Positions 8,377-19,760 of a stretch of 36,683 bases of DNA are shown in pieces. Below the pieces are notes generated by a model, which was not told the DNA's origin, did not search any database, and saw nothing but the letters and a program-made list of their open reading frames with translations. The stretch is taken from the NCBI GenBank assembly GCA_019310245.1, contig JAFDER010000003.1, positions 1 to 36,683 on the forward strand, written 5' to 3'. Both the position numbers and the translations under genes were made by a program. Source of the stretch: Deltaproteobacteria bacterium (GTDB lineage Bacteria > Myxococcota_A > Polyangia > DRWM01). Positions within the stretch are counted from its first letter, which is position 1; each line of letters begins with the position of its first letter.

Positions 8377-9417
8377 TCATCTCAGGACAAGCATCGCGTC
8401 GCCGTAGGAGTAGAAGCGGTAGCGCCTCTGCACGGCCTCTGCGTAGGCCGCCCGGACGGTGCTCACGCCCGCCAGCGCCATGACCAGCGCGAGGAGGGTC
8501 GAGCGCGGCAGGTGGAAGTTCGTGACGAGGTCGTCCACCACCGAGAACGCGTGCCCCGGGCGGATGAAGAGATTCACGGGGCCGTCCAGGGCGCGGACCC
8601 CGCCCCGCCCGTCCGCGGCGGCCTCGAGGGCCCGCACCACGGTCGTGCCGCAGGCCACGATCCTGCGTCCCTGCTCGTGCGCCCTGCCGAGGGCCATCGC
8701 CGCCTCCCGCCCGATCCTCACCCACTCCTCGTGCATGCGGTGCTCCTCGATCCTTCCCTCGCGCACGGGCTGGAACGTGCCCGGTCCCACGTGCAGCGTG
8801 ATCGTCAGGATGGAGTGGCCGCGCGAGCGCAGCGTGTCGAGGAGCCCGTGCGTGAAGTGCATGCCCGCCGTCGGCGCCGCGGCGCTGCCTCGCGTGCGCG
8901 CGTATACGGTCTGGTAGCTGGCCTCGTCTTCCTCCTCGACCGGCCGGTCGATGTAGGGCGGCAGCGGGACCTGTCCGCAGCGGTCCACGGCCTCGCGTAC
9001 CGCTCCTTGCCTCGCCTGCAGGGCCACCTCGAACAGTCCGCCCTCCATTCGCTGAGTGATCTCGATGCGGAGATCGCCGCACGCGGCGCGCGTCCCCGCG
9101 CGGAGCCTCCCGCTGCCGGAGCACAGCGCCAGCCACCGCTCGTGCGGACCGGCGGTGGACGTGCGGCGCGTCAGCAGCACCTCGAGACGGCCACCGGTCG
9201 TCTTGGTGCCGACGAGCCGCGCCGGGAAGACGCGGGTGTCGTTGAGCACGAGCACTGATCGCGGCTCGAGCAGATCCGCGATCTGGCAGAACCCTTGGTG
9301 GCGGATCCGGGCCGAGCCGCGTTCGAGGACGAGCAGCCGCGCCCCGACCCTGTCCTCGAGCGGGCGCTGGGCGATGAGCTCGCGCGGCAGCGCGTAGTCC
9401 AGCTCCTCGATCTTCAT
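8377..9417 (-). CDS. queA: S-adenosylmethionine:tRNA ribosyltransferase-isomerase
   Basis: 'LPRELIAQRPLEDRVGARLLVLER', 'VLNDTRVFPARL', 'PTAGMHFT', 'TNFHLPRSTLLALVMALAG' are QueA signatures. Confidence 0.95.
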   Translation of the reverse strand: MKIEELDYALPRELIAQRPLEDRVGARLLVLERGSARIRHQGFCQIADLLEPRSVLVLNDTRVFPARLVGTKTTGGRLEVLLTRRTSTAGPHERWLALCSGSGRLRAGTRAACGDLRIEITQRMEGGLFEVALQARQGAVREAVDRCGQVPLPPYIDRPVEEEDEASYQTVYARTRGSAAAPTAGMHFTHGLLDTLRSRGHSILTITLHVGPGTFQPVREGRIEEHRMHEEWVRIGREAAMALGRAHEQGRRIVACGTTVVRALEAAADGRGGVRALDGPVNLFIRPGHAFSVVDDLVTNFHLPRSTLLALVMALAGVSTVRAAYAEAVQRRYRFYSYGDAMLVLR

Positions 9418-12400
9418 TTGCCTGCGATGCCGGGATCGAGCGTGAGGGCCCGGGTGAAGGCCTGCTCTGCCGCGTCCATCTCGTCGAGAGCCTTCAAGGC
9501 CATGCCCAGGTTGAGCCAGGCGCGGGCGAGCTCCGGATCCAGGTCGGTGGCCCTGAGGTGAGCCTCCGCCGCATCGGCCCAGCGCTTCTGCCCGGCGATG
9601 GCGAGCCCGAGATCCGTCCAGGTCTCCGCCGAGCGCGGTTCGAGCCAGAGGGCGCGGGCAAGAGCGGCCTCGGCGCCGTCGAAGTCCGCGAGCGCCAGCA
9701 GGGCGAGTCCGCGGTCGTAGGCCGGTGCGAACCAGAACGGATCGAGCCTCTCGGCCTGCGCATGCGACCGGACGGCCTCGTCCCAGCTCTTGCGAGCCCC
9801 GTGTGCGCGTCCCAGCCCGTGGTGTGCCTGTGCGTCCGTTGGTGACAGGGCGATGGCGATGGTGAAGTTCTCGACCGCGATCTGCGGCTCGCCTCGCGCG
9901 AGGAAAGCGTCGCCGAGGTGCACCCACGTGCGGCGGAACGAGGGATCGATGCGCGCGGCCTGCTCGAGAATATTCGCGGCCTCGTACGGGTCGCCCAGGG
10001 CCATGATCGCCATGGCGAGGTTGTTGAGCGCGAGCACGTTCTCGGGTTTGGCCTCGAGCACGCGGCGGTAGGCGCCCTCGGCCTTCTCCCACCTTCCGGC
10101 CCGTGCATGCGCCAGGCCCATGTGGAACCAGGGGCGCGGGTCGCCCGGCGTCAGCGCCGCGGCCCTTTTGAGAACCTCCACGGCCCCGTCGAAGTCGCCG
10201 AGCGACTGGAGCGCGGTTCCCGCCTCGAGCAGGATGCGCGCGTCGTCCGTGAAGGCGGCCGCGAGCCTGCGGTTGTACGTGCGTGCGCTGGCGAGCTCCT
10301 GCGCGTAGCGCGCCAGCTTGGTGGATCGCTCGTTGAGCGAGGCCGCCCGCGCCGCCTCGCCGCGCAGTGCGAAGCCCTCGGCCGCGCGGTATGCCTCGAG
10401 CTCCAGCTCGAGGGCGGCGGCCTCGTCGATGTGCACCGGCGGGACCAGCAGGCCGCCCAGCGGCTCCGCGACCTGGCCGAGCGCCTGAGGCCCCATGCGC
10501 GGTCCGCGAGAGTGGCGCGTGACGTAGGGAGTGAGCGGCTGGTCGTCAGTGTTCACTGGAAGACCAACGGTCCATCGGTCCAGCGCCTCGGGACCTGCCA
10601 CGAAGCAATCGAGCACCGATGCGGGCGTGTCCAGCCCCCACCGCGCCATCTCGCCGCCCACGGCCTCGTCGTCCATGCGCGAGGCGATCCTGTCGGCATG
10701 CACGTCGATGCGGCCGCCGGGCGATCCCACGAGCAGCGCGTATCCGGTGAACCCGATGCGGTCGTAGCCCGCGTTCACCCAGAGCTGGCCCTCGGAGAAC
10801 GAGTCCAGGAACGTGCGCACGAGGATGCGGAACTCCGTCTCGCTCATTCCGTGCAGCGGCACCCACTGCACGAGGATGCCGTCGTCGGCGAGCCGCGATC
10901 GTGCCAGCATGTAGAACTCGCTCGTGTACAGGACCCACGAGTCCACGGCCCGCGGATGGGTCGAGTCCACGGTGATCACGTCGTAGTGCACGTGCGTTGT
11001 CAGCAGGTGGTTGCGGCCGTCCTCCACGAGCGTCCGCACGTTCTTTTTCTCGTGCAGCGACCCGTTGAGGTCGGCGAACAGCCGTGCTCCGTCGATGACC
11101 CTTGCCTCCAGGTCGACGACGGTGACGTCGAGTCCTGGATGCGTCGCCACGGCGCCTGCAGTGAGCCCGGCGCCGTAGCACACCACGAGTGCGCGCTGCG
11201 GGTCGGGGTGCAGGAGCGGGCCGAGGTGTCCGAGAAGGGAGAACGACTGGTCGTGCACGTAGCGCGTCGTGACCTCGCCCACCGCGTTGACGAACAGCTG
11301 GCGCATGCCGTCGAGCCGGTCACGGGTCACCGTGACCGTGCCCGTGCGGCCCTCGGCGTGCAGCAAGATCTCCTGCGTCGGTCCGCCCACCATCGCGTGC
11401 GCGATGCGCCTCGTGCCGCCCGATGGGCTCAGGGCGGCGAGCGCGGCAACGGCCGCAAGGCCCACCGCTGCGGCGATCCTGAGGCCGAGGCCGGTGCGCC
11501 TGCGGGCGAGGACGAGCACGGCGGGCACCGCCGCGGCCGCGCATCCCGCAGTGAGCGCTCCCTGCACGCCGAGCCACTCGACCAGTCCGACCGTGGGCAG
11601 GAGGGCGCCCGCGACGCATCCGGCCGCGTTCCATGCGGTGATCCTGCCGATGGCTGCTCCTGCCACCGCGGGCTTCGGATCCATGGCCGCGCACGCGAGG
11701 GGAAAGACGGCTCCCGCGGCGGCGGCGGGCAGGAACGCGACGAGGAACGAGAGCCCGAGCGGGTGCAGGAGACCGGCGCCCGGGTCGATGCCGAGCGATG
11801 CGCCGGCCAGGATGCCGAAGGGATCCGGCCCGGACCGGATCACGAGGGCCGCCGTGGCGGCGAAGCAGCCGAGAGCGGAGGCGCTGGAGGCGAGGAGCAG
11901 CGCTGCGGCCCAGGAGAGCGGGGACGCGGCCTTCCTCGTGATCGCACCCGCGATCGCGCCTCCCGCCGCGAGGCCAGCGATGGCCGCGACGAGCATGAAG
12001 GCGAACCCGTATGTGTCGTGGCCCAGGACCAGCACGAGGAACCTGCTCCACAGCCGCTCGAGCAGGAGCACGAGCGCTCCGGAGGTGAAGGCCAGCAGGG
12101 CTGCGGCTCGCCCGGCGCGCGTGACCGCGGCCCCTTCCAGCCTCGCCGGCACGGGTTTCTCACGTCCCCGCGCGATCAGGGCCAGTGCGGCTGCCGCCAG
12201 GTTGAGCGCTGCGGCGACCCCCGATCCCGCCGAGATCCCCATGACCGGGACGAGCCAGATCCCCGCGGCCGCCGCTCCGCCGCACGCACCGAGCGTGTTC
12301 GCCGCGTAGAGCCAGCCGAGGGCGCGGCCGGCGTCGCCCGGCGCCCTCGAGAGCCGCCTGACGAGGAGCGGCAACGTGGCGCCCATGACGGCCGCCGGCG

Positions 12401-12791
12401 CCGCCACGACGAGCACGGCGATCCCCAGCCGCACGGCCCATGCGGCGCCGCCGTCCCACAGGACGGCTCCCGCTGCCGCCGGAAGCACGGACCGCGCGAT
12501 CGCCGGTACGGCGATCGCGCACAGGGCGAGCACCCCTTCGAGCGCGGCGTAGACCACCAGGGGATCGCGCACGCGGTCGCCCAGCCTTCCCAGGTAGAAG
12601 GCGCCCAGGCCCATGCCGCCCATGAAGGCCACGAGCACGGCGGCCGAGGCGTCGGCGCTGTTTCCCAGGGCCGGAACGAGGGCGCGGCTCCACAGCACTT
12701 CGTAGACGAGCGCTGCGATGCCGGAGGCAAGGCAAGCCGCATGGATGAGGAGCGTTGCGGCGCGCGAGGCCGCTCTTGGCGGGCCCTTCAC
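9414..12791 (-). CDS. Fused MFS-like membrane domain / spermidine synthase-like domain / C-terminal TPR array
   Basis: 1125 aa: N-terminal TM bundle ('GIAALVYEVLWSRALVPALG'), SAM-binding-like 'ALVVCYGAGLTAGAVATHPGLDVTVVDLEARVIDGA...DGRNHLL..YDVITVDSTHP', then multiple TPRs; overlaps queA start by ATGA. Confidence 0.85.
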   Translation of the reverse strand: MKGPPRAASRAATLLIHAACLASGIAALVYEVLWSRALVPALGNSADASAAVLVAFMGGMGLGAFYLGRLGDRVRDPLVVYAALEGVLALCAIAVPAIARSVLPAAAGAVLWDGGAAWAVRLGIAVLVVAAPAAVMGATLPLLVRRLSRAPGDAGRALGWLYAANTLGACGGAAAAGIWLVPVMGISAGSGVAAALNLAAAALALIARGREKPVPARLEGAAVTRAGRAAALLAFTSGALVLLLERLWSRFLVLVLGHDTYGFAFMLVAAIAGLAAGGAIAGAITRKAASPLSWAAALLLASSASALGCFAATAALVIRSGPDPFGILAGASLGIDPGAGLLHPLGLSFLVAFLPAAAAGAVFPLACAAMDPKPAVAGAAIGRITAWNAAGCVAGALLPTVGLVEWLGVQGALTAGCAAAAVPAVLVLARRRTGLGLRIAAAVGLAAVAALAALSPSGGTRRIAHAMVGGPTQEILLHAEGRTGTVTVTRDRLDGMRQLFVNAVGEVTTRYVHDQSFSLLGHLGPLLHPDPQRALVVCYGAGLTAGAVATHPGLDVTVVDLEARVIDGARLFADLNGSLHEKKNVRTLVEDGRNHLLTTHVHYDVITVDSTHPRAVDSWVLYTSEFYMLARSRLADDGILVQWVPLHGMSETEFRILVRTFLDSFSEGQLWVNAGYDRIGFTGYALLVGSPGGRIDVHADRIASRMDDEAVGGEMARWGLDTPASVLDCFVAGPEALDRWTVGLPVNTDDQPLTPYVTRHSRGPRMGPQALGQVAEPLGGLLVPPVHIDEAAALELELEAYRAAEGFALRGEAARAASLNERSTKLARYAQELASARTYNRRLAAAFTDDARILLEAGTALQSLGDFDGAVEVLKRAAALTPGDPRPWFHMGLAHARAGRWEKAEGAYRRVLEAKPENVLALNNLAMAIMALGDPYEAANILEQAARIDPSFRRTWVHLGDAFLARGEPQIAVENFTIAIALSPTDAQAHHGLGRAHGARKSWDEAVRSHAQAERLDPFWFAPAYDRGLALLALADFDGAEAALARALWLEPRSAETWTDLGLAIAGQKRWADAAEAHLRATDLDPELARAWLNLGMALKALDEMDAAEQAFTRALTLDPGIAGK

Positions 12792-12816
12792 GGAACCCGC
12801 ATGTTAGCCTAGAGCG

Positions 12817-12825
12817 TGTTACAAT
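12817..12825 (+). promoter_or_regulatory. Extended -10 element (TGT-TACAAT) directly upstream of the kinase ATG
   Basis: TACAAT at 12820-12825, only 6 nt between its end and ATG 12832; no good -35. Confidence 0.4.
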
Positions 12826-12831
12826 ACCACC

Positions 12832-14769
<1,938 letters not shown>

Positions 14770-14786
14770 GAGCCTGTCCGTTTTCT

Positions 14787-14794
14787 GGTATAGA
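14787..14794 (+). promoter_or_regulatory. Putative extended -10 (TGG-TATAGA) for the MBL gene
   Basis: Intergenic TGGTATAGA about 25 nt upstream of ATG 14819; GGAGGA SD at 14808-14813. Confidence 0.4.
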
Positions 14795-14818
14795 ACATCC
14801 CTGCACCGGAGGATTTCA

Positions 14819-15457
14819 ATGTCCATCGAGAAGATCCACTGGCTGGGGCACGCGTCGTTCCGGATCGACGCAGAGGGCGCGGTCGTCTACATCGACCCGT
14901 GGAAGATCGCGGGCGGGCCGCGGGCGGACCTCGTGCTCGTCACACACGAGCACTTCGATCACTGCTCGCCGGAGGACGTGGAGAAGGTGGCGGGGGAGGG
15001 GACCGTGATCGTGGCGACCGAGCCGTGCAGGCCGGTGCTCGAGGGTGTGGGGGCGGAGCTCAGGACCGTGGCGCCCGGCGACGCGATCGAGGTGGGGGGC
15101 GTGAAGGTCCGTGCCGTGGCGGCGTACAACACCGAGCCCGACAGGCAGGGCTTCCACCCGAGGGACCCGCAGATCCCGCGGGTCGGGTACGTCGTCGAGG
15201 TGGACGGCGCGAGCGTCTACCACACGGGCGACACGGACGTGATCCCGGAGATGGAGGGCATCGCGCCCGACATCGCGCTCGTGCCCGTGGGAGGGACGTA
15301 CACGATGAGCGCCGAGCAGGCGGCCGAGGCCGCGAGGCTCATGGGCGCAGCGGCGGTTGTGCCCATGCACTGGGGCGACATCGTGGGTGAGAGGCAGGAC
15401 GCGGAGAGGTTCGCGGAGCTGTTCGACGGAGTGACACACATCATGGACCCGGAGTAG
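14819..15457 (+). CDS. MBL-fold metallo-hydrolase (UlaG/UPF0173-like)
   Basis: 'HASFRIDAEGAVVYIDPWKI', 'LVTHEHFDHCSPEDV', 'VYHTGDTDVIPEM', 'VPMHWGDI'. Confidence 0.9.
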   Translation: MSIEKIHWLGHASFRIDAEGAVVYIDPWKIAGGPRADLVLVTHEHFDHCSPEDVEKVAGEGTVIVATEPCRPVLEGVGAELRTVAPGDAIEVGGVKVRAVAAYNTEPDRQGFHPRDPQIPRVGYVVEVDGASVYHTGDTDVIPEMEGIAPDIALVPVGGTYTMSAEQAAEAARLMGAAAVVPMHWGDIVGERQDAERFAELFDGVTHIMDPE

Positions 15458-15464
15458 AAGACTC

Positions 15465-16760
15465 ATGATATTCGGCAAGCTGTTCGGCAGTGGGTGGGGC
15501 AAGACGGTCGAGCGCGCCCTCGAGCTCGAGGAGGCGGGAGAGGACGGAGACGCGCTGATCCTGTACGAGCGCGCCCTCGCCGGTGAGAGGACGGGCGTCG
15601 AGGCCGGCGCGATCAGGGATGCCGAGGCGAGGGCCGTGGCGATCCGGGACCGGATCGCCGATGCACGGATCGCGGACGGCAAGCTGTTCCTCGAGCAGGA
15701 CAGCGCAGAGAGCGCCGAGGAGGCGTTCAGGATCGCGCTGCAGGTGGCGGGCACCGAGAGCAAGGAGGCCGAGGCCCAGGCCTGCCTCGACGCCATGGAG
15801 GGCGAGCTCGCCCGGATGATGACCGGCGAGGCGAGGGAGCCCACGCAGGAGGAGACCTTCCAGGCGCTGAGCGGCGCGTGGACGGAGGACCAGTGGGACG
15901 AGCACGAGGAATACGGGGATGCCTTCAAGGAGGCGTACCTCGCCTTCCACACGGGCCGCCCCGCCGAGGCCGTGGTTATCTACGAGAATCTCCTCGACGA
16001 GGCGGGACAGGACGCGGTCTTCCTCCTGTTCGAGCTGGGGCGGGCGCGGGCGGCGAGCGCCGTGCGCACCGGGGGCGAGCGGGCCGAGAAGCTCAGGCGC
16101 GAGGCCATCGACGCGCTCGAGTCGTTCAACGAGAGGATTCCGGACGGCGTGGCCGAGGGCCTGTGCGCGGCGGCATGGAACGAGCTCGCGCAGATCCACC
16201 TCGAGGTGAAGGACGAGGAGAGCGCGGAGGACGCGCTCATGCGCGCGCAGGAGGCCGTGCCCGGGGAGTCGATCGCGTACCTGAACCTGGGCCGCTTCCT
16301 CAAGCAGGCCGGCAGGGCGGACGAGGCCGTGGAGGCCCTGGAGCAGGGGGCGGAGGTGATGGACAAGCTGCGGCCGGACTTCAGGCTGGTCGCCGAGCTG
16401 GGGCTCACGTACAGGGACGTCGGGAGGGTGGACGAGGCGATGGAGACGCTCCAGATGGTCGTGGACGGAATGGTCCAGCTCCACCATGGGCACCACGATC
16501 CCTACGTGGCGGTGCCGCTGGCCGAGATGTACGAGAAGAAGGGCAGGGTGCGCGAGGCCTGCGACCTGTACCGGCACCTCGCCGAGGGGGACGATGCGGA
16601 CAACCTCGGCCTGTACAGCTACCACTCGGCGAGGCTCCTCGGCGAGCTGCGAGAGGACGAGGCCGCGCTGCGCTACCTGGCGCGGGCCAGGGAGCTGGCC
16701 GCCGACGATGACCTGAGGAAGAAGCTCGATGAGCTCGACGGACGGGGTCAGACCCCGTGA
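15465..16760 (+). CDS. TPR-repeat protein
   Basis: 431 aa with several TPR-like helical pairs ('AYLNLGRFLKQAGRADEAVEALEQG', 'ELGLTYRDVGRVDEAMETLQ'). Confidence 0.8.
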   Translation: MIFGKLFGSGWGKTVERALELEEAGEDGDALILYERALAGERTGVEAGAIRDAEARAVAIRDRIADARIADGKLFLEQDSAESAEEAFRIALQVAGTESKEAEAQACLDAMEGELARMMTGEAREPTQEETFQALSGAWTEDQWDEHEEYGDAFKEAYLAFHTGRPAEAVVIYENLLDEAGQDAVFLLFELGRARAASAVRTGGERAEKLRREAIDALESFNERIPDGVAEGLCAAAWNELAQIHLEVKDEESAEDALMRAQEAVPGESIAYLNLGRFLKQAGRADEAVEALEQGAEVMDKLRPDFRLVAELGLTYRDVGRVDEAMETLQMVVDGMVQLHHGHHDPYVAVPLAEMYEKKGRVREACDLYRHLAEGDDADNLGLYSYHSARLLGELREDEAALRYLARARELAADDDLRKKLDELDGRGQTP

Positions 16761-16773
16761 GGGGTCAGACCCC
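16744..16773. repeat. Two copies of the palindromic motif GGGGTCAGACCCC
   Basis: GGGGTC-A-GACCCC at 16744-16756 and 16761-16773, spanning the TPR stop and HD start. Confidence 0.85.
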
Positions 16774-17410
16774 GAGTATCGCTGCGCGTGTCGAGAGCCG
16801 CGCGCGCGAGCGCATGGCTTCGGTGCGCTCGAGCCATGGATGGGATCACGTGCTAAGGGTCCGAAGGATGGCCGTCTTGATCGCGCGCGAGCAGGGGGCG
16901 CGGCTCGAGGTGGTCGAGCCCGCGGCCCTGCTCCACGACATCGGCAGGCAGGCCGAGGAGGAGTCCGGCGGGACGGTGTGCCACGCAAGGCTTGGCGCCG
17001 TGGAATCCGGGGAGCTTCTCGAGCGGATGGGCGCGGCGGACGATCTGAGGGACGCGATCGTGCACTGCGTGGCCGCGCACCGGTTCAGGGGTGGGGCGAG
17101 GCCGGAGACGCTCGAGGCCAAGGTGCTCTTCGACGCGGACAAGCTCGACTCCATCGGTGCGGTTGGCCTGGGCCGGGCGTTCCTCTATGCCGGCGAGGTG
17201 GGGGCGCGCCTGCACAACCCCGAGTCCGATCCAGAGACCTGCCCGGCGCGGGGCCCGGAGGACTCTGCCCTGAGGGAGTTCCTCGTCAAGCTCAGGTGGG
17301 TGAGTGACGGGATGTTCACCCCCGCGGGCAGGAGGATCGCCCGGGAGCGTCACGCGTTCATGGAAGCGTTCTTCGATCAGCTGGATCGGGAGGTGAGGGG
17401 CGAGAGGTAG
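16757..17410 (+). CDS. HD-domain phosphohydrolase
   Basis: 'SSHGWDHVLRVRRMAVLIAREQGARLEVVEPAALLHDIGRQ', 'DKLDSIGAVGLGRAF'; true start may be internal (e.g. ATG 16814). Confidence 0.88.
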   Translation: MRGQTPSIAARVESRARERMASVRSSHGWDHVLRVRRMAVLIAREQGARLEVVEPAALLHDIGRQAEEESGGTVCHARLGAVESGELLERMGAADDLRDAIVHCVAAHRFRGGARPETLEAKVLFDADKLDSIGAVGLGRAFLYAGEVGARLHNPESDPETCPARGPEDSALREFLVKLRWVSDGMFTPAGRRIARERHAFMEAFFDQLDREVRGER

Positions 17411-17412
17411 GC

Positions 17413-17808
<396 letters not shown>

Positions 17809-17853
17809 CCCTTGGCTCCTCCGATCAGGTTGCCGCACCCTTGATCTTCGCGA

Positions 17854-17881
17854 CTTATCATCGAGTTTTTGGCAGTGTCAA
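17854..17881 (-). promoter_or_regulatory. sigma70-like promoter for the acidic protein gene (TTGACA-N16-GATAAG)
   Basis: Perfect -35 TTGACA (17876-17881), -10 GATAAG (17854-17859), minus strand, upstream of 17808. Confidence 0.55.
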
Positions 17882-18057
17882 GACGTTTTTTCAACATCCG
17901 CGGGAAGCTCCCCGAGCATCGTCGCCTGTCGATGGCATCCACGTCGACGGCATCGAGGGTCTGGCGGCTCCGGCGCGGCCGATTCGAGGAGCCGCTGCCG
18001 GGGCGCACGGAGCGGTCGCGGTTGACAGCGCGGGCGGCCGGGACGACAGTGGCAGGG

Positions 18058-18753
18058 ATGGTGGAGCCTCGCACGAACGCCTTCGAGTGGCCGCTCCCCG
18101 TCTTCGGCCTCACCGGTACGATCGCGAGCGGCAAGAGCACGCTCGCGGCCGCGCTCGAGAGCCAGGGCGCCGCGCTCATCGACGCCGACCGTCTCGGCCA
18201 CGAGCTGCTGTGGAAGGGAAGGAGCGCGTACCGCATGGTGGTCGATCTCTTCGGCCGGTCCATCCTGGGCCCGCGGGGCGGCATCGACAGGGTGAAGCTG
18301 GGGGCAAGGGTGTTCGATGACGCGAGGGCCAGGGCGCGGCTCGAGGCCGTCCTTCACCCCGCCATCCTCGCCTCGGCCCGCAGGAGGATCGACGCGCTCG
18401 CACGCGGTCGCTTCCGCGTCGTGGTGTTCGAGGCCGCGCTGCTCTATGAGAGCGGGCTCGATGCCGTCATGGACGACACGATCGTCGTGCTGGCCCATCG
18501 GGCCACGCTCCTGGACAGGCTCGTGCGCCTGCGCGGCATGGATCGCGCCGAGGCCCTCGGGCGCATCCGCGCGCAGTGGACCCCGGAGCGCAAGGCCGAG
18601 CGTGCCAGGTGGGTCGTCGAGAACAACGGCACGCCGCAGGAGCTTCAGGGGCGTGCCGTCCGGCTGTACCGCGAGCTCGCCCGTCATCCCGCCGCCCGCA
18701 TGAGGGCCGCGGCCCACGCGCGTTCTGTCCGCTCTCGATCTGGTGTAGAGTGA
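18058..18753 (+). CDS. coaE: Dephospho-CoA kinase
   Basis: 'VFGLTGTIASGKSTLAAALESQGAALIDADRLGHELLWKG' P-loop and CoaE pattern; 'LHPAILASARRRIDAL'; start chosen at ATG 18058. Confidence 0.92.
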   Translation: MVEPRTNAFEWPLPVFGLTGTIASGKSTLAAALESQGAALIDADRLGHELLWKGRSAYRMVVDLFGRSILGPRGGIDRVKLGARVFDDARARARLEAVLHPAILASARRRIDALARGRFRVVVFEAALLYESGLDAVMDDTIVVLAHRATLLDRLVRLRGMDRAEALGRIRAQWTPERKAERARWVVENNGTPQELQGRAVRLYRELARHPAARMRAAAHARSVRSRSGVE

Positions 18754-19760
18754 GCCGCGTGGGACGCGGGGCAAGGAGCGCGGCGCTGGTCACGGGGTTT
18801 CCCGGGCCGGTGGCCCGTAGCGTGATCTCCGGCCTGGCCGTGGACGGCGGCGATGTGGTCGTGCTCGCGCGCGAGCGCGACTCACGCGCCGCTGAGGCCT
18901 TCTGCGCCGCGCTGGGCCCGTCAGTGAGCGTGATGAGGGGAGATCCCGGCCGCGTGGATCTGGGGCTCGGGGGACCCGAGGCGGCGGGAGTGCAGGACAG
19001 GCTGACCACGCTCTTCCACCTCGAGGAAACGGATCCCGGCGCCCTTGACAGGGCGGGCCTGCGCGCGGCCCGCGAGATCGCCGCGTTCGCGGCGTGCGGA
19101 CGCTCCGTGCGGCTGGTCGCCCTGGCTCCGTTCGGCGTCAGCGATGACGGTCCGGGGGTGCTCGAGCGCGTGCTCGGCGGCCGTGGCGCGGACCTCGGCG
19201 CCTCGTTCCTGCGAGCCGGGGTGGGCTGCGGTCCCGAGGGCCCCTGGCCGGTCGCGGGCAGGGGCCGGCTGCTCCATCTCATCGTGCTGCTGCACCTGAG
19301 CGTGGACATCCGCAGGCTGCGGAGCGTGGCGTCCCGCAGGCTCGTCCTCACCTGGGCTCCGCTCATCGCGGAAGCGGCGCTCGGGGCCTGTGCCGGATCT
19401 CACTCCGGCGAGCTGGATCTGACCGATCCCAGGCCGCCCAGCCTCTCACAGGTGGACCGTGCACTGAGCGGCATGCTCGATGGCACGGACGGGATGGACG
19501 CCGAGTTCCTCACGGCCTGCAGGCGGCACCGCGACGGCGTGATCGGCCGCTGGATCGGACGGAAGGATCCAGTGGACGTGCTGGCCTCCTGGACCGTGGC
19601 CGGGTCGCTCGGTGGCGGAGGCGAGAGGGCGGCACGTGATCTGGGCCTCGAGTGGCTGCCCACGCTCGACGTGCTCGGTGCATGCCTCGAGGCCGTGGTG
19701 CGTGACGTGAAGGCCGACCTGGGCGAGGAGGCCGAGGTGAGGGATGCCCTTCTAGGGTGA
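18750..19760 (+). CDS. Rossmann-like (SDR/NAD-dependent epimerase-like) hypothetical protein
   Basis: 'AALVTGFPGPVARSVISGLAVDGGDVVVLAR' divergent nucleotide-binding start; GTGA overlap with coaE stop (alternative GTG 18759). Confidence 0.6.
   Translation: MSRVGRGARSAALVTGFPGPVARSVISGLAVDGGDVVVLARERDSRAAEAFCAALGPSVSVMRGDPGRVDLGLGGPEAAGVQDRLTTLFHLEETDPGALDRAGLRAAREIAAFAACGRSVRLVALAPFGVSDDGPGVLERVLGGRGADLGASFLRAGVGCGPEGPWPVAGRGRLLHLIVLLHLSVDIRRLRSVASRRLVLTWAPLIAEAALGACAGSHSGELDLTDPRPPSLSQVDRALSGMLDGTDGMDAEFLTACRRHRDGVIGRWIGRKDPVDVLASWTVAGSLGGGGERAARDLGLEWLPTLDVLGACLEAVVRDVKADLGEEAEVRDALLG

Noticed and set aside
9918-12812. 964-aa plus-strand ORF
   Set aside because: Antisense shadow of the MFS/spermidine synthase/TPR gene; low-complexity Arg/Gly/His composition and no domain motifs
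15441-16988. 515-aa minus-strand ORF
   Set aside because: Antisense to the TPR gene; compositional artefact
17869-18057. 63-aa N-terminal extension of CoaE in the ORF track
   Set aside because: Starts at TTG within a divergent promoter region, no conserved motif; CoaE proteins begin shortly before the P-loop, so ATG 18058 preferred
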